DNA of 64,000 bases. Origin: Bombiscardovia apis. GTDB lineage: Bacteria > Actinomycetota > Actinomycetes > Actinomycetales > Bifidobacteriaceae. A program made the translations under genes and the position numbers. Location: positions 1,674,001 to 1,738,000 of the forward strand of contig NZ_AP026800.1 in the NCBI RefSeq assembly GCF_033095945.1. The letters run 5' to 3'. The notes beneath the pieces were generated by a model, which did no database searches, was not told the origin of the DNA, and saw only the letters and a program-made list of their open reading frames with translations. Shown here in pieces: positions 55,896-64,000 of this stretch (within the stretch, counting starts at the first letter, position 1; every line of letters begins with the position of its first letter).

Positions 55896-56984
55896 TTAGG
55901 CCATATCGGTCAGCGTCCGCAAGCGCTCATATTCAGCCCTCTCAAGCGAGAGCACACCGCCATGTTTAGTGTGGGGAGCCATCAAAAAGTCAGGGCTTTG
56001 CAGGGCTTCAAAACCGAGCTCGGGGCTGCTCGAAACCATAGGCCGGTAGCCAATCGAAGGAATCACATCTACGTAGAGATACCACAGGTCTCGGCTGTGC
56101 GAAGCGAAGAGCGCCGGCCCTTCTACGCCGCCCGGATCGCCGCCGACTGCAAAACTCGCACCCACCTTGCTCTGCGCTAGCTGCCACTGAGCTTCGGGCA
56201 GCCACCAACGCCGGTCATCGGTCCAGTCCAGCCATATCCCCTGCCCAAAAGCGTTGTCTTTAGTGGCCCGGTAAGTGCGCAACTTGCCCGAGGGCATTCG
56301 GCGTTGAACCATTGTAGTGTCGATAGCATTGCCTCCGGTATCAATGAAGACACCGCCGTAAGTAAAGCTCTCTTGGCTAAAGTCGCGCGTTGCTCCCCAC
56401 AAAATCTGATCGTAGGCTGCCGCGTCTTCATGTTTGCTGTCGCTATCTGCAAAGAGCTTTGACGCCCAATACAGCACAAAAGCGCCTTCGCCCGGCCCAT
56501 AGTAGTCACTCACCCACAGGCATTCGGGAGCCCAGGCCATGCCCAGCTGAGCATGGGAGCCATCTTCGCGTTGCGACACGTCGAGCTGCCAAGGCTGCGA
56601 AAAATGGACTAAGTCATCCGTTTGCCAAATTGTGAGCTTGGTGGAGCCGTGGTGGGACCAGTATTCCCAGCCGGAGCCGCCCGCGCCTTCATCGCCATAG
56701 ACCCGCAAATCGGTTGCAATTACGTAGACTCGGCCAGACTCAGGATTGCGCACCAGGTAGGGGTCGCGCACGCCAGTAGTACCAAGGTTTGAGGTGAGGA
56801 CGGGCTGGCCGCAGTTGAGCGGATGCCAACGCTCGGGATTGTCTCCCTCAGATAAGTCGAAATAAATGCGCTCAGCGTAGCCGTCAGGGTCTTCGAGAAA
56901 GTGGACCAGCAAGTAGCCGTAGGGATCACGGTCCGTATCGGGCTGGTTTGCCTGCCCGGCAGTTTCTTGGAGCAACCGACTCAT
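55896..56984 (-). CDS. Cytoplasmic GH43 glycosidase
   Basis: A compact 362-residue GH43 enzyme with AAGGAGAAAG before the ATG and no signal peptide. Propeller landmarks are VRDPYLVRNP (candidate base Asp, about residue 73), MAWAPECLWVSDYYG (about 150), then GVEGPALFASHSRDLWYLYVD with the likely acid Glu (about 293). It differs from the arabinanase-type GH43s of 1-8623 and is closer to exo-acting xylosidase/arabinofuranosidase forms. It is upstream of GH27 on the same strand and divergent from the LacI gene at 57246, with an operator in the shared region. Confidence 0.82.
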   Translation of the reverse strand: MSRLLQETAGQANQPDTDRDPYGYLLVHFLEDPDGYAERIYFDLSEGDNPERWHPLNCGQPVLTSNLGTTGVRDPYLVRNPESGRVYVIATDLRVYGDEGAGGSGWEYWSHHGSTKLTIWQTDDLVHFSQPWQLDVSQREDGSHAQLGMAWAPECLWVSDYYGPGEGAFVLYWASKLFADSDSKHEDAAAYDQILWGATRDFSQESFTYGGVFIDTGGNAIDTTMVQRRMPSGKLRTYRATKDNAFGQGIWLDWTDDRRWWLPEAQWQLAQSKVGASFAVGGDPGGVEGPALFASHSRDLWYLYVDVIPSIGYRPMVSSSPELGFEALQSPDFLMAPHTKHGGVLSLERAEYERLRTLTDMA

Positions 56985-57039
56985 CTTTCTCCTTCTTTGC
57001 AGATTGATAGGGCCAGCATCTTCCGCTAGCCGCCGTCAC

Positions 57040-57053
57040 TGTTAGCGCTCACA
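57040..57053. promoter_or_regulatory. LacI/GalR-type operator between GH43 and lacI
   Basis: TGTTAGCGCTCACA matches the classic TGTnAGCGCTnACA palindrome and lies 56 bases upstream of the GH43 start. The adjacent LacI-family gene at 57246 is the likely binder. The rest of 56985-57245 holds no other clear feature. Confidence 0.65.
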
Positions 57054-57245
57054 TCTTACGCTACAACCGCCACATTTTCCAGCTCAGCCCACTTGCAACT
57101 CACATCGCGCCAGCAGCGCGCCCTCCCCCAACACCTTTCTGCGCCCCTGCATTTGGGCATTTCTACGGCAGTTGCAGCTCGACTCCGCCGAGCATTCTTT
57201 CCACACAGAACGCAATAGGGGCCGGGGAGGTGAATAATAGGGAGT

Positions 57246-58259
57246 ATGACCGTACGAATTGAAGAGGTGGCCAGCGCCTGCCAGGTTTCCACCGCAACCG
57301 TCTCCAGGGCTTTGCGAGGCTTGCCAGGAGTCGGGGAGAAGACCCGACAGCATGTCTTAAAAACCGCGCAAGACCTCGGCTACACTCCCTCACCAACCGC
57401 CGCTTCTCTAGCCAGCGGCCACACTCATTCCATCGGTCTAGTCCAGCCGGATATGTCTCGCTGGTTCTTCGGCAAAATCCTCGAATCCGCCGAACGCACC
57501 TTCCGCAAAGCCGGATACGACGCCCTTGTCTACTCACTGCCCGACTACTTAGGCCCAGTCCGCGAGCGCTTTAACCCAGACGTTATCAAAGGCAAGGTCG
57601 ATGCCGTCGTCGTACTCTCGCTCTTCTTCGACCCGGAAGAAGAGGCCCAGCTCCGCGCTCTAGGCATTCCAGTTGTGTTCGTTTCCGTGCAACAGCCCGG
57701 TTTTGCATACGTTGGTATCGACGACGAGGAAGCCGCCGCGCGAGCTTGTCGCCATCTCATAACCCTAGGCCACAAGCGCATAGGTCATCTTTCGGGCCAA
57801 ACCAACGACAAATGCCCAGTCGCGCCCACTCAGCGCAGGCGAGAGGGCTGGTGCAAGACCATGGAACGCTTCCACCTAGAATCGTCCGAAGATTTAGACG
57901 AGGCAGTGACCATCATGACCGCCTCAAACGGCTACTTGGCTACCAACCGCCTCTTGGACCGCAGGCCCGACATCACTGCAATTTTGGCATCTTCAGACGA
58001 GATGGCCATGGGCGCTATCCACGCTATTCGCTCCCGCGGATTGCAACCCGGGCGCGATATTTCAGTGATGGGCATTGACGGACACGACCTGGGAGCAGCT
58101 TTCGATCTTTCGACCATGGCCCAGCCGGTCCACCAAGAAGGCACCGCCGCAGCCCGCCTAGCCTTAGATGCCATAGCGGGCAGAGGCTCAGAGTCTGAGA
58201 CAGTAGTGTTTCCAACTACTCTCGTCGAGCGCTCTTCCGCCAAATCTGCCCACAAATAA
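57246..58259 (+). CDS. LacI-family transcriptional regulator
   Basis: A 337-residue LacI protein: helix-turn-helix RIEEVASACQVSTATVSRALRG (residues 4-25), hinge PTAASLASG, then the two-lobed ligand domain from about residue 62 (SIGLVQPDM) to VVFPTTLVERSS near the end. GGAGG lies 13 bases before the ATG. It is flanked by a divergent GH43-GH27 pair and a convergent GH65/ABC importer operon, so it may control either or both. Bifidobacterial alpha-glucoside loci often pair GH65 or GH13 enzymes with such regulators. Effector unknown. Confidence 0.9.
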   Translation: MTVRIEEVASACQVSTATVSRALRGLPGVGEKTRQHVLKTAQDLGYTPSPTAASLASGHTHSIGLVQPDMSRWFFGKILESAERTFRKAGYDALVYSLPDYLGPVRERFNPDVIKGKVDAVVVLSLFFDPEEEAQLRALGIPVVFVSVQQPGFAYVGIDDEEAAARACRHLITLGHKRIGHLSGQTNDKCPVAPTQRRREGWCKTMERFHLESSEDLDEAVTIMTASNGYLATNRLLDRRPDITAILASSDEMAMGAIHAIRSRGLQPGRDISVMGIDGHDLGAAFDLSTMAQPVHQEGTAAARLALDAIAGRGSESETVVFPTTLVERSSAKSAHK

Positions 58260-58270
58260 GCAATACCGGT

Positions 58271-61200
58271 CTACACCAGCCGCATCTCTCCGTTTACTTC
58301 TATCTCCAGCTCGGGGCCAGATATGCGGTACAATTCCACGGCTTCTTGAGTCAGCTCTACCCGTATTAAACTGCCCTTGATGCTCAAGTGATAAGTCATC
58401 GACTTCCAGCCCTTGGGTAGGCGAGGCTGGAGGCTAATTCGAGTGCCGCCAGTATCTCGCAGACCGCCGAAGCCACCCACGAGAGTCATCCAAGCGCCGC
58501 CAGCAGCAGCCAAATGGATGCCATCTGCAGTGTTGGCATGCAAGTTACACACGTCAGCAAAGAGCGATTCCATGAAGTAACGCATGGCTAAATCATCGTG
58601 CCCAACTTCAGCAGCAATAATGGATTGTGAAGCCGCCGAGAGCGTGGAATCTCCGGTAGTGAGCGGATCGTAATAGTCGAAATCAGCCAGCTTTTGGTCC
58701 AGACTAAACCAAGAGGAGAGCAGATAAAGAGCCATTACCACATCGGTTTGCTTGAGGACCCTGTGTCCGTAGATGGCGAGCGGATGATAATGCAACAGCA
58801 AGGGACGAGCCGTGAAATGCTCAAAGTCCCACTCAGGTCGGCTCATAAACTGAGCATCCTGAGCGTGGACTCCCTCTTCTTGCGCGTAAGGCATGAACAT
58901 AGCTTCGCTGGCCTGGCCCCAACGCTCAATCTCGTCTTGGTCAAAACCGAGGCGGTCTTTTGCCTGATCGTAGAGAGTTGGACTCTTCTGCGCCAAACTT
59001 TGGGCTGCCATGCTTGCGGATTGGAGATTGAACCGAGCCATCTGGTTGGTATAGAGGTTGTCATCTACCATCGCCGTGTACTCATCGGGGCCCGTTACAC
59101 AGTGGATATGGAAGCATCCGTCGCTCTGGTAGGAGCCCAAAGACAGCCACATGCGGGCCGTCTCCACTAAGATGTCTATGCCTTCCTCTGCCAGATAATC
59201 GTCGTCACCGCTAACCTGCACATATTGGGCTAGAGAGTAAGCAATGTCACCGTCGATATGGTATTGGGCAGTACCGGTCGGGAAGTATGCCGAGCCTTCT
59301 TCGCCGTCGATGGTGCGCCAGGGGAAAAGGGCACCGGAAAGATTCATAATAGCGGCTCGTCTGCGGGCAGCGGGCAGCATCATGTATCGATAGTGGAGCG
59401 CCTTCCGAGCCCGCTCAGGGTCGGTATAAACCAAGAAGGGGAGGATGTAAATCTCGGTATCCCAGAAGTAATGACCGTCGTAGCCCAAGCCGCTCAAGCC
59501 CTTAGCACCTATACCGTTGGTAATGTGCGCAGTGGCTTGGGCCAGTTGGAAGAGCTCCCAGCGAGTCACTTGCTGAATTCGGCCGTCGTCTTCAGCATCA
59601 ATCACGATATCGGCCCGCTGCCAGAACTCCTCTAGCCACGATTCCTGCTGAGCTGAGACCTGGTCCAAACCCTGGTCGCAAGCCTTGTTCAAGGTCTCAT
59701 AGCAGCGCTCAACCAGCAGGCGAATATCTTCGCCCTCAGTTTGCACTACGAGCCCTTTAGTGATGCCCCTTGGCACCAGTGGGAAGCTCTGATATGCAGC
59801 GTAACGCTCAATCTCGGCTGGCTGGCCCTGGTGCACTTCTACATGCCACACGTCACCTTCGAGCCGGCGGCGGCCTTTGTCGCTATACAAGTACTGACGA
59901 ACCGCCATAGCCATAGTCAGTTGAGAATTATTGCAACGATACACATGCGTCTCGCCCTGGACTGGGTTGATAGCACTGGCGTCTAGGACTTCGTGGATAC
60001 CACAGCCGTCGATAGGCTGCGACTTACGGGGGTCGTCAGTAGCCGCCGCATTAGGCACTTCGGCGTTAATGCGACCCTCAACCTCAACTTCTAAGTCTCG
60101 CTCTTGGCACTGCAACCGCAGGCTGCACACAGCAAGGGCCGGATCAAAGAGGCAAGCCATGCGAGAAACCTCAACCGCGAGCATGGCGCCATCTTCCAAG
60201 CGATAGTAACTTCGGGTGGCAGATATACCAGCCCGGAAGTCTAAGCGCTGGGTAGTTGATTCGGGCTCACCTAAGAGCTTGCCGTCTACCCGCAGAGTGA
60301 AGCCGCAAGCGTCGGGCACGCCCTGAATCACCTGGCCCACTCGGGCGTATCCGTAGGCACCTTCGGCATGCTTAATAGCGTATGTGTCGTGGAAGCCACT
60401 CATGAAGGTACCAGAGCCGAGACTACGGTTAGGGTCGCCATTGGCTCTTATGCCCAGATTGCCGTTGGACACCGAGAGGAGGGTGGCAGACTCAGGCCTC
60501 GGCTGGCCTTCTTCTTGCAAAGCCCAAGGGTCAATTGGATAGATACCCTCGTCTAAATCAGGCTTTTGGTATATGGTGGTGCGCTTGGCTGAACCTTCAA
60601 TGAGCTCAACCAACTCTGACACCACCATATCGGCTCCAGAAGCAAGCAATGCGGAAGCGCCAACACCGCGGTCAACGCCAACTACCAAGCCAAAGTTGCC
60701 AGCCCTGCCAGCAGCCACACCAGAGAGCGCGTCTTCTACTACAACGCAATCGCTATTGTTGAGCCCCAGCAGGTCTGCCGCCCGACTGTAGGTGTCGGGC
60801 GCTGGCTTACCTTTAAGGCCCTCTTGGGCACGAATGTTGCCATCTACGATGACTTCAAAATAGTTGCGAATGCCGGCTGAACGCAAGACCGTATTCGTGT
60901 TGCGCGAGCTTGACACCACAGCCAAGTGAATGCCCATACCCATCAGATGCTCAAGCAAATCTACGGTATCTGGATAGGGTTGAATGCCCTCTTCGGATAG
61001 AAGCTGCTCAAAGACGGCATTCTTTCGATTACCGAGACCGCAGATTGTTTCGTCATCAGGCCCATCTGTGGGACTACCCCAAGGCAGGTTAACTCCCCTG
61101 CTCTTGAGGAGGGAAGCCACACCGTCGTAGCGCGGCTTCCCATCCACATACTGGTAGTAGTCCTCTTCTTGGTAGGGCTCAACGCTGGCAGGCAGGGTTT

Positions 61201-61306
61201 GCTTGAAAAGCTGAGCCCAAGCCTGCTTGTGCAAGCGCACGGTGGGCACTAAGACACCATCGAGATCAAAAAGAACAGCAGAGGACTGGGTAATTGTCAT
61301 AGACAT
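58271..61306 (-). CDS. Fusion of beta-phosphoglucomutase (HAD) and GH65 disaccharide phosphorylase
   Basis: This 1011-residue protein combines two consecutive pathway steps. Residues ~1-235 are a HAD beta-phosphoglucomutase: LFDLDGVLVPT (nucleophile Asp), AVVSSSRNT, GKPAPDTYSRAA and VEDALSGVAAG. Residues ~245-1011 are a GH65 phosphorylase with the (alpha/alpha)6 core and catalytic Glu742 in TGPDEYTAMVDDNLYTN. GH65 splits an alpha-glucosyl disaccharide (trehalose, maltose, kojibiose or nigerose type) with phosphate into glucose and beta-glucose 1-phosphate, which the HAD part turns into glucose 6-phosphate. The specific disaccharide cannot be told from the motifs. It lies nine bases after the MalG-like permease gene, the last gene of the import operon. 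Confidence 0.92.
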   Translation of the reverse strand: MSMTITQSSAVLFDLDGVLVPTVRLHKQAWAQLFKQTLPASVEPYQEEDYYQYVDGKPRYDGVASLLKSRGVNLPWGSPTDGPDDETICGLGNRKNAVFEQLLSEEGIQPYPDTVDLLEHLMGMGIHLAVVSSSRNTNTVLRSAGIRNYFEVIVDGNIRAQEGLKGKPAPDTYSRAADLLGLNNSDCVVVEDALSGVAAGRAGNFGLVVGVDRGVGASALLASGADMVVSELVELIEGSAKRTTIYQKPDLDEGIYPIDPWALQEEGQPRPESATLLSVSNGNLGIRANGDPNRSLGSGTFMSGFHDTYAIKHAEGAYGYARVGQVIQGVPDACGFTLRVDGKLLGEPESTTQRLDFRAGISATRSYYRLEDGAMLAVEVSRMACLFDPALAVCSLRLQCQERDLEVEVEGRINAEVPNAAATDDPRKSQPIDGCGIHEVLDASAINPVQGETHVYRCNNSQLTMAMAVRQYLYSDKGRRRLEGDVWHVEVHQGQPAEIERYAAYQSFPLVPRGITKGLVVQTEGEDIRLLVERCYETLNKACDQGLDQVSAQQESWLEEFWQRADIVIDAEDDGRIQQVTRWELFQLAQATAHITNGIGAKGLSGLGYDGHYFWDTEIYILPFLVYTDPERARKALHYRYMMLPAARRRAAIMNLSGALFPWRTIDGEEGSAYFPTGTAQYHIDGDIAYSLAQYVQVSGDDDYLAEEGIDILVETARMWLSLGSYQSDGCFHIHCVTGPDEYTAMVDDNLYTNQMARFNLQSASMAAQSLAQKSPTLYDQAKDRLGFDQDEIERWGQASEAMFMPYAQEEGVHAQDAQFMSRPEWDFEHFTARPLLLHYHPLAIYGHRVLKQTDVVMALYLLSSWFSLDQKLADFDYYDPLTTGDSTLSAASQSIIAAEVGHDDLAMRYFMESLFADVCNLHANTADGIHLAAAGGAWMTLVGGFGGLRDTGGTRISLQPRLPKGWKSMTYHLSIKGSLIRVELTQEAVELYRISGPELEIEVNGEMRLV

Positions 61307-61315
61307 GAGGGAGTT

Positions 61316-62209
61316 TTAACCTTTCACCGCGCCTGCGAGCATTCCGCGCACAAAGTATCGTTGCAAGAACAAGAAGACCGCCACCGGCACAATCATGGCA
61401 ATGAAGGCTCCAGGAGCTAGCAGATACCAAGCGGATCCACGCGATCCAACCATGTCTGAAAGCCTTGAAGTCAGCGGCGCTGTAGCCGGAGTATTGCCTG
61501 CAAAGGCAAGCGCCACGAGCAGGTCGTTCCAGACCCAGAGGAACTGGAATATAGCGAAGGACGCAATGGCCGGCACCATGAGAGGCAAGACCACCTTGAG
61601 GAAAATCTTTACATGGCCCGCGCCGTCGACCTTAGCGGCCTCGACCAGCTCCCGAGGAATGTCTTGCATGAAGTTGTGGAGCAGGAAGATTGCCTGCGGC
61701 AAACCGAAAATGGTGTGTGAAAGCCACAAGACCCAGAAGGTGGAGTTCAAGCCCCAGTTGACGTATTGAGTCAGCAGGGGAATCATCGTGACCTGGATGG
61801 GCACTACTTGCATGGAAAACACTGCAATGAAGAGGACGTGCCTGCCTCGGAAGTCGACCCACGCGAAGGCATACGCAGCCAGCAGAGCTAGGGTGATGGG
61901 AATGAGCACGCCGGGGATGGTGATGACGAACGAGTTCACAAAGTATGCGCCCAGGTTGTAATTACCGCCCAAAACCGACTCATAATTGCCCAAGCCGAAC
62001 TGATGCCAATTCGAGGGCAGTAAGGTCTCCCACCAACCGCTGCGAGAAATCGCCATACGGTCGTCTCTAAAGCTAGTGACCAACAGGCCCAGCGTCGGCA
62101 CGGTCCACACCAGAGCAATCACAATAGAAATCGCAGATGCCCATGGTGAGGAGAGCTTGTTTTTAGTGCGAATAAGCGCCTTTTCCTGACGCGTAAGTTT
62201 CCTGCTCAT
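61316..62209 (-). CDS. Sugar ABC transporter permease, MalG type
   Basis: A 297-residue inner permease with six predicted membrane segments, the first at about residues 22-44 (AISIVIALVWTVPTLGLLVTSF). The EAA loop that contacts the ATPase is ELVEAAKVDGAGHVKIFLKVVLPLMVPA (about 190-215). The start overlaps the MalF-like stop as ATGA. No ATP-binding subunit is encoded in the window; a shared MsiK-type ATPase elsewhere is usual in actinobacteria. The partner GH65 phosphorylase immediately downstream suggests an alpha-glucosyl disaccharide as cargo. Confidence 0.92.
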   Translation of the reverse strand: MSRKLTRQEKALIRTKNKLSSPWASAISIVIALVWTVPTLGLLVTSFRDDRMAISRSGWWETLLPSNWHQFGLGNYESVLGGNYNLGAYFVNSFVITIPGVLIPITLALLAAYAFAWVDFRGRHVLFIAVFSMQVVPIQVTMIPLLTQYVNWGLNSTFWVLWLSHTIFGLPQAIFLLHNFMQDIPRELVEAAKVDGAGHVKIFLKVVLPLMVPAIASFAIFQFLWVWNDLLVALAFAGNTPATAPLTSRLSDMVGSRGSAWYLLAPGAFIAMIVPVAVFLFLQRYFVRGMLAGAVKG

Positions 62210-63189
62210 CTTACTTCCTGCGACTTTCTCATCTGATGAACGTTGAAAACAATCAGCGGTATCACCACGATGAACATGACCACTGCCAACGAAGCACCAA
62301 GGCCGGCATTTTGATATTGGAAGGACTGGGTGTAAAACTCATTTGCAATGACCGATGTGCCGTAATTACCGGCAGTCATCGTCCGCACCACGTCGAAAGC
62401 CTTCAAGCCGCCCATAGCAACCGTTGTAGTTACCACCAAAATCGCGGGGCGAATCATAGGAATGGTCAGATAGAAGAACTGCTGGCGCCCGTTGAGACCG
62501 TCGAGTCTTGAAGCCTCAACAAGATCTTCAGGAATGGCCTTAATGGCAGCAGAGAGAATGGTCATAGAATACCCAGCATGCAACCAAATCATTACGAAAA
62601 TCAGCAGGAAAGTGTTGATGGGCGCACTCATGAGCCACTGAGGAGCTACTACGTGCTGGCCGAATAGACGGGCCACGCCCGTATACAGGGCCGAGAGCAG
62701 GCCTACCTTTTGGTCGTACACGAACTTCCACACGATGGAAGCACTCACCATAGAGATAGCCATCGGTAAGAAGAGTAGGGCCTTTTCTAGTTTTTCAAAT
62801 CGAGTACGGTCAACAAGAACCGCATAGACTAAGCCAATGCCCGTCGAGAAGAGAGGAACGAGAATCGTCCATAAGATGGTGTTGAGGAGCACTTGGAGGA
62901 ACTGAGGTTGGGTGAAAATGGTCACGTAGTTGGCGAAACCAACTGCATTCGTGCCGTCTCGACCATAGAAGGACGAGCGAACCGTCATCACCGTGGGATA
63001 CAAGAGGCCAAAACAGAGCAAAATGATTGTGGGCGTTAGGAACATAATCGCCACACCCCAGGAGGGCATTCGTTTCGGCAGATTCGTAAGGAAGAGTACC
63101 AAGGCCATAACTCCCACGAAGAGAAGGACAGCCAAAACCATGGCCAGCAACTTGGTCAGGTTGGTATCTGGATGCAGGATGGTGTCCAT
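62206..63189 (-). CDS. Sugar ABC transporter permease, MalF type
   Basis: A 327-residue permease with two N-terminal membrane segments (LLAMVLAVLLFVGVMALVLFL and VAIMFLTPTIILLCFGLLYP) and further ones to the C-terminus. The EAA loop reads DLVEASRLDGLNGRQQFFYLTIPMIRP (about 225-250). It forms a heterodimer with the MalG-type protein, whose gene it overlaps. A 14-bp stem-loop separates it from the upstream binding-protein gene, which probably lowers permease expression relative to the binding protein. Confidence 0.92.
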   Translation of the reverse strand: MDTILHPDTNLTKLLAMVLAVLLFVGVMALVLFLTNLPKRMPSWGVAIMFLTPTIILLCFGLLYPTVMTVRSSFYGRDGTNAVGFANYVTIFTQPQFLQVLLNTILWTILVPLFSTGIGLVYAVLVDRTRFEKLEKALLFLPMAISMVSASIVWKFVYDQKVGLLSALYTGVARLFGQHVVAPQWLMSAPINTFLLIFVMIWLHAGYSMTILSAAIKAIPEDLVEASRLDGLNGRQQFFYLTIPMIRPAILVVTTTVAMGGLKAFDVVRTMTAGNYGTSVIANEFYTQSFQYQNAGLGASLAVVMFIVVIPLIVFNVHQMRKSQEVR

Positions 63190-63216
63190 GCTGTATCAAG
63201 CCTTTCAATAATGAAC

Positions 63217-63255
63217 CCGGCAGTTGGGTGCCTGCTTTCAACACCCAACTGTCGG
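63217..63255 (-). terminator. Intercistronic stem-loop between binding protein and permease genes
   Basis: CCGGCAGTTGGGTG (63217-63230) pairs with CACCCAACTGTCGG (63242-63255), 14 bp with one G-T, loop of 11. Without a clear T-run it is more likely a partial terminator or 3'-end stabiliser that favours binding-protein mRNA. Confidence 0.65.
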
Positions 63256-63278
63256 TATTTGTCTAATGCTGTAGAGGC

Positions 63279-64000
63279 TTACTGCCCCTTGGGCCAAGAC
63301 TGCTCGATTGCATCAAGCACTTCTTGCTCAGACTTGTCTTGCGCGAAGTAGGAGATCATCTGCTTCCAGAAGGAGCCGGAGCCCACTTCCGAAGGCATGA
63401 GGTCTGAAGCATCGAAGCGGAAGGTGGTGCCCTTGTCAGTCAGAGATGAGTACGCCAACTTGGACAGACCCTTGAGGTTATTGGTATCAATACCTGAATT
63501 GGGGGTGATGGCGCTCTTCTTGAACTTGACATAGCCATTTGCAAACTCAGGAGAAGCTAAGAAGGCTTGGAACTGCTGCACTTCTGGCCTATCCGAGAAG
63601 GCCATAGCGAAGTTGCCGCCGCCGAGCATGGACTTGGTGTCCTTATCTTTTCCGGGCATTTGGAAGGCCCAAGCATCGCCGTCAGGAGCTATCTTTATGT
63701 CAGGATTCGAGGAGTCGTAGTTGTTCTCATAGAAGAGGGCCATGTGCATCATATAGCTGGTGCCTTCAACCAAGGGATTGCCTGCATCCTGCCAAGCAGT
63801 GGAAGCAATAGACTGTACATCACCAAAGCCACCATTGACATAGGCAGCGTTCTTTACAATCTTGCCAATTTCCTTGAAAGCATTGAGAATCTGAGGATCG
63901 TTGAAGGGAATCTCGTGGGAAGCCCACTTGCTGTAAGTCTCACCACCCGCGAAGCGAATCACGGCATCTTCCAGCCAATCAGTACCTGGCCAACCGGAGT
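63279..64000 (-). CDS. Sugar ABC transporter solute-binding protein (partial, N-terminus outside window)
   Basis: The frame is open from the window edge (SGWPGTDWLEDAVIRFAG) to the stop at 63279, about 240 residues, so the start, signal peptide and first lobe are missing. Features of a family 1 extracellular binding protein remain: DAWAFQMPGKDKDTKSMLGGGNFAMAFSDRPEVQQFQAFLASPEFA and the C-terminal helix KSEQEVLDAIEQSWPKG. It would be a surface lipoprotein delivering sugar to the MalF/MalG-type permeases. Ligand unknown; the GH65 partner hints at an alpha-glucosyl disaccharide. Confidence 0.88.
   Translation of the reverse strand, partial: SGWPGTDWLEDAVIRFAGGETYSKWASHEIPFNDPQILNAFKEIGKIVKNAAYVNGGFGDVQSIASTAWQDAGNPLVEGTSYMMHMALFYENNYDSSNPDIKIAPDGDAWAFQMPGKDKDTKSMLGGGNFAMAFSDRPEVQQFQAFLASPEFANGYVKFKKSAITPNSGIDTNNLKGLSKLAYSSLTDKGTTFRFDASDLMPSEVGSGSFWKQMISYFAQDKSEQEVLDAIEQSWPKGQ

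Noticed and set aside
1..64000. tRNA or rRNA genes and insertion sequences
   Set aside because: No tRNA-like cloverleaf end, rRNA segment, transposase motif or terminal inverted repeats were recognised on either strand.

Overview
The window looks like the chromosome of a Bifidobacteriaceae member (Bifidobacterium or a close relative). The clues are one giant type I fatty acid synthase with a separate AcpS, a two-subunit biotin-dependent acyl-CoA carboxylase and BirA beside it, a PucR-type regulator of the FasR kind, several GH43 plant-glycan enzymes with LacI regulators, and a GH65 phosphorylase fused to a beta-phosphoglucomutase domain. Most genes are GC-rich. The species cannot be named from the sequence alone.

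Layout. 1-8623 is an arabinan-type locus: three related GH43 enzymes (one secreted, one lipoprotein, one cytoplasmic), a fourth long cytoplasmic GH43-like protein and a LacI regulator, with three matching operators. 8655-9119 is acpS. 9120-30990 is an accessory island: five large genes for cell-wall-anchored surface proteins (leucine-rich repeats and/or InlB-type repeats), two AAA_14/DUF4143 ATPases, an AT-rich Septu (PtuAB) defence operon, a TetR regulator, an AbiEi antitoxin with a broken AbiEii partner, a RelB-like orphan antitoxin and a chain of very short ORFs. 31019-46788 is the fatty acid block (fas, accD-like, accC/BCCP, birA and the divergent FasR-like gene). 46789-54245 holds two more surface-protein genes and a third DUF4143 ATPase. 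54406-64000 is a second carbohydrate region: GH27, GH43, LacI, HAD-GH65 phosphorylase and a sugar ABC importer that runs off the window.

The main discovery is that all seven surface-protein genes carry an uninterrupted run of exactly 11 G at the same codon of the signal peptide (after codon 18). In six genes this register runs into TAG four codons later, and loss of one G opens a full-length protein of 582-940 residues. In the seventh (50095-52755) the sequence after the tract is set in the other register, so 11 G is the ON state. Six of the genes also share a 5' leader with a GGTTGGGGAAYC core hairpin enclosed by stems whose sequence changes but whose pairing is kept. This looks like a multi-gene contingency system of phase-variable LPXAG-anchored adhesins, diversified by gene duplication and in-gene repeat recombination.

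A second unusual theme is the DUF4143 ATPases, each sitting next to one of these surface genes. Two have four direct repeats at an exact 23-nt period in front of them, a third such array stands without an ATPase at 21561-21622, and the remaining ATPase has three copies of a different motif around a leaderless promoter.
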